From contig CACEBI010000004.1 of the NCBI GenBank assembly GCA_902557705.1, positions 25,371 to 89,370 of the forward strand: 64,000 nt of DNA, written 5' to 3'. The notes beneath the pieces are model-generated. The model ran no database searches. It worked only from the letters and a program-made list of their open reading frames with translations, and was not told the DNA's origin. This document shows, one piece after another, positions 17,493-25,782 of the stretch. The first letter of the stretch is position 1. Each line of letters opens with the position of its first letter. Source of the stretch: an uncultured SAR86 cluster bacterium (GTDB taxonomy: Bacteria; Pseudomonadota; Gammaproteobacteria; Magnimaribacterales; D2472). A program made the translations under genes and the position numbers.

Positions 17493-18171
17493 ACCCAAAC
17501 AACTTACTTTTCCATGGAACAAGGTAAATAAGTCTTCATTAGAGGGCTTCTTTACTAGCCAAGAAAACTCTCATCTGCTTTCTCTACTAAAAGATAGTGA
17601 TTTCTTAGATGACTTATTCATATATGGAACTAAAGAATCTGGTAAAACTTTTCTTCTTCAAGCAATGTGTAACTCTTATAGCTCTGTGAGTAAATCATCT
17701 TTATATATTCCTCTCAAAATGGTAATGAATTATGGCGTTGAGATTTTTGAATCCTTAGAAAATATCGATTTAATATGTGTTGATGGCATTGAAGAGGCAA
17801 TTTCTAAAATAGAGTGGGAAAAAGCAATTTTTAATTTAATTAATAAAGCTCTTATTTCAGAGACTAGATTAATTCTTACTTCTTCAAAAGATCTAAAATC
17901 TTTAAATTTTTCATTACCAGACCTTGAATCAAGAATAAGAAAAATTCAAAGCTATGAACTTCATCCTATAAATGATAAAGACATATTTGATGCACTTAAA
18001 TATATTTCGAAATTAACTTCAATAAATTTAGGTGATAAAGAGGCAAAGTACCTAGTGACTTACTCTCAAAGAAACATTTCTAATTTAGTTCATATCCTTG
18101 AGAGCCTAGATCAGCTCTCAATGGAAATGAAAAGAAAAATCACGATTCCTTTAATTAAAGAAGTTATTTAA
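17485..18171 (+). CDS. hda: DnaA regulatory inactivator Hda
   Basis: A 228-residue DnaA-like AAA+ protein that, with the sliding clamp, would stimulate ATP hydrolysis by DnaA and stop re-initiation. The N-terminus has a clamp-binding motif (QLTFP at residues 6-10), followed by a Walker A-like GTKESGKTFLLQA and a Walker B-like LICVDGIEEA. There is no DNA-binding domain IV, which separates Hda from DnaA. Its place behind the CDP-alcohol transferase matches other gammaproteobacteria. It converges on sppA with an 8-base overlap. Confidence 0.88.
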   Translation: MNKPKQLTFPWNKVNKSSLEGFFTSQENSHLLSLLKDSDFLDDLFIYGTKESGKTFLLQAMCNSYSSVSKSSLYIPLKMVMNYGVEIFESLENIDLICVDGIEEAISKIEWEKAIFNLINKALISETRLILTSSKDLKSLNFSLPDLESRIRKIQSYELHPINDKDIFDALKYISKLTSINLGDKEAKYLVTYSQRNISNLVHILESLDQLSMEMKRKITIPLIKEVI

Positions 18172-20002
18172 CTTCGCACTCAAAGCAATACATCAATATA
18201 TTCCTTTTTTCAGGATCAATTAATTTAAGATGTTTTTCTAGTTTTGAATTAATTAGCTTAAGTCTTGGATCGAGGTTAATTTCTATATTGATGTTTTCAA
18301 GCAATTCATTTAAAAAAACATCAAATGGATCCATTGGCTTTTTGTAATTCTTGACTGCAAAGTCTTCTATACCAGCTCTTTCTGCTGCAGATTTTAGGGC
18401 TTCATCAAGACCACCAATTTTATCTACCAAGCCGAGTTCTAGGGCTTTATATCCTGCCCATATCCTTCCACCTGCAATTGGCAGAACATCTTCGTAGGTC
18501 ATGTTTCTATTTTCAGCAACTTTTGACACAAATTTATTGTATGTATGATCTATACTTGCTTGAATACCATTTTTAACATATTCAGGCATGGCATATCTTT
18601 CATCCCATTCACCTGCTTTAGTAGAGCTGACACCATCAACCTTTATTCCTGCCCAATCATATATTCCATCTAGTGTGGGAATAATCCCATAAACTCCAAT
18701 AGAACCAGTTAGAGTATCCTCTTCTGCAAATATTTCATCGGATAGAGTAGTGACCCAAACACCACCTGATGCAGCGATATCTCCCATTGATGTAACAATA
18801 GGTCTGCCAGTTTCTTTAAATTCATTTAATGCGTTAGTAATTAATTCACTTGCCCAAACACTTCCACCAGGACTGTTAACTCTCAACACAAGCGCTTTAA
18901 CAGATTTATTTTCTGTAGCTGACTGAATGTTATCTACTATGGTATCTGATCCGGCGACACCATAAGCAGCTTCACCTTCCATTATGGCCCCCTCGACATT
19001 AATAACTGCTATTTTATTTTTACTAGTATTCTCTTCTTCATCTTTTTTAATATCTGAAAGATAGTCATAAATTGAAATACTGTCTGGAAATGAGTATTGA
19101 TCATTATCTTCATTTGGAAATTCTTCAAACATATATGCTTTTATTTCCTCTCGAGTGACTACCATATCAACCAATCCTAATTCAAGTGCTACCTCTGCCA
19201 TTTCTGGATTTTCAGTACTTAATTTCCAAGCATTATCTCCGTAATTTTGAATAGATCCTTTTTCTAGATTTCTAGCATCTTCCATCATATCTGTCATTTT
19301 GACCCACATTGGATTAGCAAATTCATTCCATGCTAATTTATCATTTTCAGACATTGAGTCTCTGGTGTATGGTTCAGGTCCAGATTTAAAATCACCCGCA
19401 GTAAAGACGTTGTAATTTAATTTAAGATTTTTATATAAATCTTTCATGTACTCTCTTTTTCTTGAAAAACCAAATGCTGAAACTTGTCCATATTCATTTA
19501 TAAGAACCTCATTGGCTTGAGAGCTAATTAGGTATGAGTTGTTATTATATTGTTCTGCATAGGCTATAACTCTTTTCCCATTTTCTCTAACAGACCTTAA
19601 CGCTTCAGCAATCTTAAAAGCTGAAGACCAATACATGCCTAATTCAGAAACATTTACATATACTGCAGCAAGGTTTTCATCATTAGCTGCATGGTTTAAT
19701 ACATCTAATAAATCTTGAAGTTCATGTTGCTCAACAGTATCACCACTTAAAACAATACTATTAAAATCAAAATTTCCAGAACTATTAACCTCTGAATCGA
19801 CAACAACACCTATTGGTTTAAACCAAAGAACTTTATCTTCTGTATCAATTTCTTCGGGACTGCTAAGCATCGAACCTATCCCACCTAATAACGAAAATGT
19901 AATAACAACTAAAATTAATGCAGTTAATGAATTAAGTATTATTTTTCTTGTTGTTGTTAAAAAGCTATCTGCTTTTGACCAAATTGATTGTTTTTCTGAC
20001 AT
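18164..20002 (-). CDS. sppA: Signal peptide peptidase SppA, 67K type
   Basis: A 612-residue inner-membrane protease that digests cleaved signal peptides. One N-terminal helix (about 20-42) is followed by tandem S49 domains. The Ser/Lys dyad is split between them, as in E. coli: Lys206 in GDFKSGPEP of the first and Ser412 in DIAASGGVW of the second. NSPGG at 376-380 is the substrate-binding strand. It is monocistronic on the minus strand. Confidence 0.93.
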   Translation of the reverse strand: MSEKQSIWSKADSFLTTTRKIILNSLTALILVVITFSLLGGIGSMLSSPEEIDTEDKVLWFKPIGVVVDSEVNSSGNFDFNSIVLSGDTVEQHELQDLLDVLNHAANDENLAAVYVNVSELGMYWSSAFKIAEALRSVRENGKRVIAYAEQYNNNSYLISSQANEVLINEYGQVSAFGFSRKREYMKDLYKNLKLNYNVFTAGDFKSGPEPYTRDSMSENDKLAWNEFANPMWVKMTDMMEDARNLEKGSIQNYGDNAWKLSTENPEMAEVALELGLVDMVVTREEIKAYMFEEFPNEDNDQYSFPDSISIYDYLSDIKKDEEENTSKNKIAVINVEGAIMEGEAAYGVAGSDTIVDNIQSATENKSVKALVLRVNSPGGSVWASELITNALNEFKETGRPIVTSMGDIAASGGVWVTTLSDEIFAEEDTLTGSIGVYGIIPTLDGIYDWAGIKVDGVSSTKAGEWDERYAMPEYVKNGIQASIDHTYNKFVSKVAENRNMTYEDVLPIAGGRIWAGYKALELGLVDKIGGLDEALKSAAERAGIEDFAVKNYKKPMDPFDVFLNELLENINIEINLDPRLKLINSKLEKHLKLIDPEKRNILMYCFECEVK

Positions 20003-20062
20003 GTAAATCTCCTATTAAGGTGAAAGATAATAATCTAGGAAAATCATAATGTAAAGCTTACT

Positions 20063-20395
20063 TTACATATTACTCTTAATTGACCGAGGAGAAAATATAC
20101 ATACTAAAAATAAAGTAACTATTAAAATGATTTCTAAAAGGTCATTAATTAAGGGTTTTATACCGAACACTCTAAGAGATGCTGATAAAAAATATATCAA
20201 TAGTATGAAACTAAAACCTTGAAAAGATTTAATAGATAACTTATTTCCCATATAGATAAAAACACCAAAAGGAATCGACCAAAAAACAAAAAAGAAAAAT
20301 GTAATGTCGTTATTAAAAAAGGAAAATAGTTTCAATATTATTAAAGAGCTGCATATTAAGTTAATAGATGTTCTTATTCTTGAGTTAGTTAGCAT
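20063..20395 (-). CDS. DUF2069 membrane protein
   Basis: A 110-residue protein with four hydrophobic helices. The VFWSIPFGVFIYMGNKLS segment between helices two and three matches the DUF2069 signature (WxLPLLxPLxGLL type) loosely. It overlaps the 3' end of wrbA by 11 bases; wrbA-DUF2069 neighbourhood is common in Pseudomonas and relatives, and this supports the weak sequence call. Function unknown. Confidence 0.65.
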   Translation of the reverse strand: MLTNSRIRTSINLICSSLIILKLFSFFNNDITFFFFVFWSIPFGVFIYMGNKLSIKSFQGFSFILLIYFLSASLRVFGIKPLINDLLEIILIVTLFLVCIFSPRSIKSNM

Positions 20396-20984
20396 CTAAT
20401 TTATTGATAAATTTTGCAATTCTTGAACCAGTCTGTTTAGCAATTTCATATTCATCTGGAGTTAAATTATTAGAATCATTAAAGCTTTCTACATGAGACG
20501 GACCATATGGACTTCCTCCAGATTTAGTCTTATTTAATTCTTTTATGGAGTAGGGCGTGCCTAAGATTATCATTCCATGGTGAAGCATATATGTTAATAA
20601 GTTAAATTGAGTTATTTCTTGTCCTCCATGCATGGATCCTGTAGAAGTAAATGCAATTCCTGGAATATCTTCTAAAGCATTTGATGCCCATAAGTCTCCA
20701 GTTGAATCAAGGAAGTATTTAAGCGGTGAAGCCATTGATCCAAATCTTGTTGGAGAACCTAAAGCAAGGCCTGAACAATTAATTAAATCTTCTTTAGTGC
20801 AATATATTTCATCTTTTTTAGGAATACTTTCTTCAGTTTGCTCAGCAACTGATGAGACCTTGGGAACTGTTCTTATCTTCACACTTAAGTTTTCTTGCTC
20901 TGCTCCATCAGCAATAGCATGTGCAATATTCCTAACAGAACCTCCAGCAGAGTAAAAAAGAATTAATAAATATTTATTTTCCAT
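20385..20984 (-). CDS. wrbA: NAD(P)H:quinone oxidoreductase WrbA-like flavoprotein
   Basis: A 199-residue flavodoxin-fold protein reducing quinones in two-electron steps with NAD(P)H. The FMN phosphate loop is YSAGGSVRNIAHAIADG at residues 12-28, GLALGSPTRFGSMASPLKYFLD binds the isoalloxazine, and FTSTGSMHGGQE with SGGSPYGPSHV are WrbA-specific loops. Length matches the family. It leads a two-gene unit with DUF2069 and is divergent from the TlpA-like gene. Confidence 0.88.
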   Translation of the reverse strand: MENKYLLILFYSAGGSVRNIAHAIADGAEQENLSVKIRTVPKVSSVAEQTEESIPKKDEIYCTKEDLINCSGLALGSPTRFGSMASPLKYFLDSTGDLWASNALEDIPGIAFTSTGSMHGGQEITQFNLLTYMLHHGMIILGTPYSIKELNKTKSGGSPYGPSHVESFNDSNNLTPDEYEIAKQTGSRIAKFINKLDAN

Positions 20985-21003
20985 ATTGATAATTTAGCCT
21001 ATT

Positions 21004-21456
21004 ATGTGGTTCATGAAAGCTAAAATTATACCCTTGTTATGCATTTTCATATTATTTGGGTGTCAAAAAAATGACATTGATGTATTTAACGGTAAAGATA
21101 CATCATTTGAAAAATTAAAGGGTCAGTGGGTTATAGTGAACTATTGGGCTGACTGGTGTGCTCCATGTATAAAAGAGCTTCCTGAGTTATTTGAATTTTC
21201 TGAAGAAAACAATGATGTGCTCGTTTATGTATTTAATTTTGATGAATTAGATGCTGAAGATTTAGCGCCTGTAGCTAAAAGATTTAATCTAAAACTCCCA
21301 TCGCTAATATCTCATCCTAGAGAGATTTGGGGTATTGAAACACCCCCAGCTGTTCCAGCTACTTTTTTTATTAATCCGGAAGGTGTTGTAGTTGAGTCTT
21401 TGTTCAGACCTCAAACAAAAGATAGTCTTAATTCTATTCTTGCTTCAATTAAATAA
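21004..21456 (+). CDS. TlpA-like thioredoxin-fold lipoprotein
   Basis: A 150-residue protein, probably anchored in the envelope through Cys20 (lipobox FILFGC). The start at 21004 or the in-frame ATG at 21013 both leave a good signal. The thioredoxin-like domain has the redox site WCAPC (Cys52 and Cys55) and the cis-proline loop TPPAVPATFF. It would reduce periplasmic disulfides and could draw electrons from the DsbD-type protein at 6828-8801, which is inference. It converges on the M23 peptidase gene with a 12-base overlap. Confidence 0.85.
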   Translation: MWFMKAKIIPLLCIFILFGCQKNDIDVFNGKDTSFEKLKGQWVIVNYWADWCAPCIKELPELFEFSEENNDVLVYVFNFDELDAEDLAPVAKRFNLKLPSLISHPREIWGIETPPAVPATFFINPEGVVVESLFRPQTKDSLNSILASIK

Positions 21457-22233
21457 TTTTTCAAAAAAATTTTCAGCGATCAAAGATTCTGGGTTTATTC
21501 TTTGCTTTTCTAAGTAAACAGACCAGTGCAAATGAGGCCCAGTGACTCTTCCAGTTGAACCAACTTCGCCAATAATATCTCTTTGATTTAAATAGTCACC
21601 AGCTTGGACATGAATTTTTGACATATGACTGTAAGAAGAGAGTAATCCAAATCCATGATCTAGAATAAGGTAATTTCCAGAATAGAAAAAATCACCAACA
21701 AGTATTACTTTTCCTGATGCTGGAGCTATTATTTCTGTCCCTTCAGCAGCCGCTATATCTAATGCTAAGTGAGGAGATCTGGGTTGATCGTTTATATATC
21801 TTTGTTTGCCATATCTGCTAGAAATTATTCCATCAACAGGACTAATAAACTTAAGTGATGGTTTGATATCTATTGAATAACTATTTAATGACTCTCTGAT
21901 CAGTTGAGATTCTTTGTGTGCTCTTTGGGAATCTTCTTCACTGAGATTAACTTTAGAAACGTCTAAAATTGTAATTCTAGATTCACCAAAATCTTTTTTA
22001 TTAATTTTAATTGGAACACAGTAGCTATTTATAACCTTACTATTTTTTGAAAAAGGTGAAGGAATTATTGCGTACTCAATCTTATTAAAGGTGTAAAAAA
22101 ATATTTCTTTATTTTTTATATCAGGACAAGTCGATATTTTGATTGCAACCATCTCACCAGGATCAACAACTATCTCACTTTTTAATTCAGATGAAATGAA
22201 AAAGATAAGAAGAAGAAAGACCTTATAATGCAT
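21445..22233 (-). CDS. M23-family (LytM) metallopeptidase
   Basis: A 262-residue periplasmic peptidoglycan hydrolase or its LytM regulator. A signal peptide (1-19) and a beta-rich N-terminal part precede the LytM domain at about 128-250. The zinc site is intact: His155-x3-Asp159 and His234-Leu-His236 in TGPHLHWSV, so it should be catalytically active. It overlaps the end of xseA by 11 bases, an order shared with pseudomonads. Confidence 0.88.
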   Translation of the reverse strand: MHYKVFLLLIFFISSELKSEIVVDPGEMVAIKISTCPDIKNKEIFFYTFNKIEYAIIPSPFSKNSKVINSYCVPIKINKKDFGESRITILDVSKVNLSEEDSQRAHKESQLIRESLNSYSIDIKPSLKFISPVDGIISSRYGKQRYINDQPRSPHLALDIAAAEGTEIIAPASGKVILVGDFFYSGNYLILDHGFGLLSSYSHMSKIHVQAGDYLNQRDIIGEVGSTGRVTGPHLHWSVYLEKQRINPESLIAENFFEKLFN

Positions 22234-23599
22234 CTTTTTTGTTTTTAACTTCTATATCTATAAATCCTTTATTTAATCTTGCAGTTAAGTTTTCTCCAAT
22301 TTTTACATCAGCATTAGACTTTATTGATTTACCAGATTGATTTTGAATAATTGAATACCCTCTATCAAGTATTGATAATGGATTAAGGATTTCGAGATTT
22401 TTCTCATATTCTTGAACGAAGATAAGATTTCGATTTAAACAAGATTTAATTTCTTTTTGTATCATATTCTTAATATTGCCTAATTTGATATTCAATTCCT
22501 GAATGTAGGCGCTTGGACTTTTTTCTTTAAATCTAATTTTTAGAAGATTTAATTTTTGTTTGTTTTGATTGAAGCTAATTTTAATATTCTGTTTTAACTG
22601 TAACTCATAGCTATCAATTCTTTGATTTTGTTCTCTTAATATCACTAACGGGCTTCTAATTTTGCTTCTAAGAAATTCTAATTTTTGCTTTTGAGTTTTA
22701 AATGAGTTAATCAATGCTCTTTTAAGGTCAATATGTAATTCATTAATTCTATCCATAGCTTTAAAGTAAAACTCTGTAGCAATTTCTGCAGAAGCGGTCG
22801 GGGTAGGCGCTCTCATATCTGATACGAAATCGCAAATTGTAAAATCTATTTCATGGCCTACACCTGAAATAGTGGGGATCGGAAATGATGCTATTTCTCG
22901 TGCAAGATTTTCATTGTTAAAACACCACAAATCCTCAATCGATCCACCACCTCTAGATAAAAGCACTAAATCAATTGGATTGTCTTGATTATTTTCATTA
23001 AATTTTAGAATCCTATTTAATGCTTGAATAATTGTATTTGGTGCAGTATCTCCTTGAACAACAGCTGGACTTAAAGAAACTTGGGCAGATGGAGCTCTTC
23101 TTTGAATTGTGCTCAAAATATCTTGAAATGCTGCTGTAGATGATGAGGTGATTACTCCAATATGTTTGGGTGACTGAGGAATAGATAATTTCTTTGACAA
23201 ATCAAATAATCCTTCAGATTCAAGTTTCTTTTTTAATTGTTCAAACTGGTGCATTAAATTTCCAGACCCAGCTTGTTCAATAGATTTAACAATGAGCTGA
23301 TAGCGACCTGTTGCAGGATATAAACTCACCTGTCCTTTAAGAATGCATTTATCACCATCTTCAGGGCGGAAGTTTAGCTTAGATGCTTGTGAACGCCACA
23401 TCGCACAACCTATAGCACCATCCTGGTCTTTTAGCGTGAAATAAATATGACCCGAGCTAGGTCGAGACATATTTGATAGTTCACCAATTACAGCGATATT
23501 TGAGAATGCATCTTCTAGCAGATATTTAGCAGACCTGTTTAACTCACCAACTGAGATAATTTCTTTATTCTGCTCTACAATGTCATTTTGCATAGTCAA
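22223..23599 (-). CDS. xseA: Exodeoxyribonuclease VII large subunit
   Basis: A 458-residue nuclease subunit that degrades single-stranded DNA with XseB. It has an N-terminal OB-fold (residues about 14-110, with GHIYFTLKD), the catalytic core with ITSSSTAAFQDIL, LVLLSRGGGSIEDLW and GVGHEIDFTICDFVSDMRAPTP (the last split over the catalytic loop), and a long helical stretch (about 280-400) before a small C-terminal domain. xseB is not in this window. It is divergent from the DMT exporter gene, with 11 bases between the starts. Confidence 0.95.
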   Translation of the reverse strand: MTMQNDIVEQNKEIISVGELNRSAKYLLEDAFSNIAVIGELSNMSRPSSGHIYFTLKDQDGAIGCAMWRSQASKLNFRPEDGDKCILKGQVSLYPATGRYQLIVKSIEQAGSGNLMHQFEQLKKKLESEGLFDLSKKLSIPQSPKHIGVITSSSTAAFQDILSTIQRRAPSAQVSLSPAVVQGDTAPNTIIQALNRILKFNENNQDNPIDLVLLSRGGGSIEDLWCFNNENLAREIASFPIPTISGVGHEIDFTICDFVSDMRAPTPTASAEIATEFYFKAMDRINELHIDLKRALINSFKTQKQKLEFLRSKIRSPLVILREQNQRIDSYELQLKQNIKISFNQNKQKLNLLKIRFKEKSPSAYIQELNIKLGNIKNMIQKEIKSCLNRNLIFVQEYEKNLEILNPLSILDRGYSIIQNQSGKSIKSNADVKIGENLTARLNKGFIDIEVKNKKDAL

Positions 23600-23610
23600 A
23601 GTATAACTTC

Positions 23611-24489
23611 ATGATTAAGAATTTACAGGGAACAAATTATTTTCTTATGCTTGCATTGGGGGCTACCCTAATTGGCTTTGCACCTATATTTGTAAAGTGG
23701 AGTGATTTGTCGCCTGCTGCTATCACTTTTTGGAGAATGTTTTTAGCGCTTCCTCTTTTAATAGGTTTTAATTACGTTGCCAATAAGAAAATATTTTTTA
23801 AGGTAATAAACAAAAGGACCATTTTATATACCGCGATCGCATCATTAGCATTTACAACCGACTTAGTTTTATGGCATTTCAGCATCAATATTACATCTGT
23901 GGCCAATGCAACAATTATTGTAAATTCTGCACCTATATTTGTAGCTCTTTTGGGCTTTATTATTTTTAAAGAAATTCCCTCTAGGGGTTTTGGACTATCA
24001 TTTCTGATTACCTATGTTGGGATAATAGGCCTAATCATTTTTTCAGATAACTACGATAATGGAAAAGTTTTTGGCGATTTATTGTCTTTGTTTGCTTCAC
24101 TATTCTATGCAATTTATTTATTAATAATCTCTAAGTTAAGTAAAGAAACTTCTTTAAACATTATTTTTTATACAACATTTTTTTGTTGCTTATTTTCTAC
24201 AATGCCTATGATGATTGATTCTAGTTCTTATTTTCCTGCTACTAACTTTGAATGGATCAATCTTCTACTTATGGCTTTTTTATGTCAATTTGGTGGCCAA
24301 TTCCTGATTACTTATGGCATTGGAAAGATTTCTGCATCTAATGGCTCAATAGGTTTATTAATGCAACCCTTAACAGCAACTTTATTAGCTGCATTTATTT
24401 TTTCTGAGATTTTAAATTTAATGCAGATAATATTTGTCTTCATAACACTTATAGGTATATATCTTGCAAGATTAAGCATTGTAAAATAA
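23611..24489 (+). CDS. EamA-family DMT transporter
   Basis: A 292-residue membrane protein with about ten helices in two EamA repeats (about 10-140 and 155-290). The first repeat has FAPIFVKWSDLSPAAITFWR and the end of each repeat has the IIxxGIxL-type finish (ITYVGIIGLIIF and ITLIGIYLARL). Members export amino acids, nucleosides or other small metabolites; the substrate is not predictable. The start is 11 bases from the divergent xseA start. Confidence 0.88.
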   Translation: MIKNLQGTNYFLMLALGATLIGFAPIFVKWSDLSPAAITFWRMFLALPLLIGFNYVANKKIFFKVINKRTILYTAIASLAFTTDLVLWHFSINITSVANATIIVNSAPIFVALLGFIIFKEIPSRGFGLSFLITYVGIIGLIIFSDNYDNGKVFGDLLSLFASLFYAIYLLIISKLSKETSLNIIFYTTFFCCLFSTMPMMIDSSSYFPATNFEWINLLLMAFLCQFGGQFLITYGIGKISASNGSIGLLMQPLTATLLAAFIFSEILNLMQIIFVFITLIGIYLARLSIVK

Positions 24490-24507
24490 TTTCTAAAGGT
24501 ACCGAAT

Positions 24508-24999
24508 ATGTCAAAAATCTTAAAAGAAGTAATTATTTCAAACGAACAGTATGCAAAGAACTTTAATAAAAAAGGGGAGTTGCAAGCTGCGCCAATAAAA
24601 AAATTTGCGATTCTTACTTGTATGGATGCAAGGCTAGATCCAGCTAAGTTTGCAGGGTTATCTGAGGGAGATGCTCACGTGATTAGAAATGCAGGGGGAA
24701 GAGTTAGTGATGACGCTATTCGCTCTTTATTAATATCGCATAAATTATTAGGCACTAAAGAATGGTTTGTTATTCACCATACTGATTGTGGTTTGGAAAA
24801 ATTTTCTAATGCAGATATTGATAAAGAATTTAATCTGGATTCTAAAAATAAAATAGATTGGCTTACATTTAATGATAATGAAAAAAGTGTTATTGACGAT
24901 GTCCTAAAATTAAAAAATCACCCATTAGTGCCAAACTCAATACAAATATATGGTTACATATATGATTGCAAAACTGGCAAATTAAAAGAGGTATTTTAA
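24508..24999 (+). CDS. Beta-class carbonic anhydrase
   Basis: A 163-residue zinc enzyme interconverting CO2 and bicarbonate. The zinc ligands and catalytic pair are present: Cys38 with Asp40 and Arg42 (CMDAR), His91 and Cys94 (HTDC). [17 protein letters not shown] is the conserved active-site helix. The short form without long C-terminal extension resembles the Rv1284-like subgroup. It lies 18 bases after the DMT gene and may be read through from it. Confidence 0.9.
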   Translation: MSKILKEVIISNEQYAKNFNKKGELQAAPIKKFAILTCMDARLDPAKFAGLSEGDAHVIRNAGGRVSDDAIRSLLISHKLLGTKEWFVIHHTDCGLEKFSNADIDKEFNLDSKNKIDWLTFNDNEKSVIDDVLKLKNHPLVPNSIQIYGYIYDCKTGKLKEVF

Positions 25000-25060
25000 A
25001 CAACAAAATTGGGCGCTAAATTAAATTCAAGTATTTAATAAGAAATAATAAAAATTTCTT

Positions 25061-25089
25061 TTGTATACTTTGAATTAATCAATATAATA
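25061..25089 (+). promoter_or_regulatory. Promoter of the tRNA-Val/tRNA-Asp unit
   Basis: TTGTAT (25061-25066) and a perfect TATAAT (25084-25089) are spaced by 17 bases, and the first tRNA begins 8 bases later. Confidence 0.75.
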
Positions 25090-25097
25090 CGCAACGT

Positions 25098-25174
25098 GGG
25101 TGATTAGCTCAGTTTGGTAGAGCATCTCGTTTACACCGAGAGGGTCGGCAGTTCGATCCTGTCATCACCCACCA
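25098..25174 (+). tRNA. tRNA-Val (anticodon TAC)
   Basis: Acceptor GGGTGAT pairs with ATCACCC; D-stem GCTC/GAGC; anticodon stem TCTCG/CGAGA with loop TTTACAC and TAC at 25132-25134; T-stem GGCAG/CTGTC around TTCGATC; CCA encoded. With the GAC tRNA at 700 the window carries two valine acceptors. Confidence 0.96.
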
Positions 25175-25229
25175 ATAATTAATAGTTGAATTATTATTTT
25201 TTAAATATATTATTCGAATGTTAATAAGT

Positions 25230-25304
25230 GGTCCGGTAGTTAAACGGTTATAATTCCGCCCTGTCACGGCGGCGTTCGGGGTTCGATTCCCCGTCGGACC
25301 GCCA
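25230..25304 (+). tRNA. tRNA-Asp (anticodon GTC)
   Basis: Acceptor GGTCCGG pairs with TCGGACC (one G-T), anticodon stem CCGCC/GGCGG closes CTGTCAC with GTC at 25263-25265, the T-loop is TTCGATT, and GCCA ends the gene. It lies 55 bases after tRNA-Val and 7 bases before the DUF4149 start codon, so all three are likely one transcript. Confidence 0.96.
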
Positions 25305-25311
25305 CTTAATT

Positions 25312-25719
25312 ATGAATATAGTTATTTTAAGTCTTTTAATATTATGTTACTCATTGGTTCTAGGCATAATATTTGCTCAAGTACTTCTTACTGCACCAGT
25401 AGTCTTTAAAGTTTTAGATGACCAAAATGCATCTAATTTTTTAAGAAAAATTTTCCCAAGATATTATTTATTAATCTTATTAATTGCATTGGTAGCCTTA
25501 TTGATTAGCTATCTTTTCTTTAAGACTACAGATGTTTATTTTGCTCTTACCGCTGTCGTATTTGCTTTTATTGGTTATATCATCATACCCCTAACAAATA
25601 TTGCTAGAGATAGAGGTTGGGAAAGGTTATTTAAGTTTTTTCATAATTTAAGTGTATTTAATACCCTTGTAATTTTTATAGTCTCTGTAGTTCAAATAGT
25701 AAGAGTCACATATCTATAA
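25312..25719 (+). CDS. DUF4149 (TMEM205-like) membrane protein
   Basis: A 135-residue protein with four hydrophobic helices, matching the DUF4149 layout: FAQVLLTAPVVFKVLDDQNASNFLRKIFP in parts (the helix-1 end with a conserved Phe/Pro stretch) and a NIARDRG segment before the last helix. Function is not established. Its ATG is 7 bases after the end of tRNA-Asp with no ribosome site, so once the tRNA is processed the message would be nearly leaderless. Confidence 0.75.
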   Translation: MNIVILSLLILCYSLVLGIIFAQVLLTAPVVFKVLDDQNASNFLRKIFPRYYLLILLIALVALLISYLFFKTTDVYFALTAVVFAFIGYIIIPLTNIARDRGWERLFKFFHNLSVFNTLVIFIVSVVQIVRVTYL

Positions 25720-25731
25720 ACCCAATTAACA

Positions 25732-25757
25732 CTTGAATTTTCTTTATTAAATATTAT
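25732..25757 (+). promoter_or_regulatory. Possible heat-shock promoter of htpG
   Basis: CTTGAA (25732-25737) matches the RpoH -35 core. Fourteen bases later is TATTAT rather than CCCCAT, so the -10 does not fit well. Position (25 bases before htpG) is reasonable; confidence is low. Confidence 0.3.
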
Positions 25758-25782
25758 TTAAAGAACATTAGAGAGGATTAAC

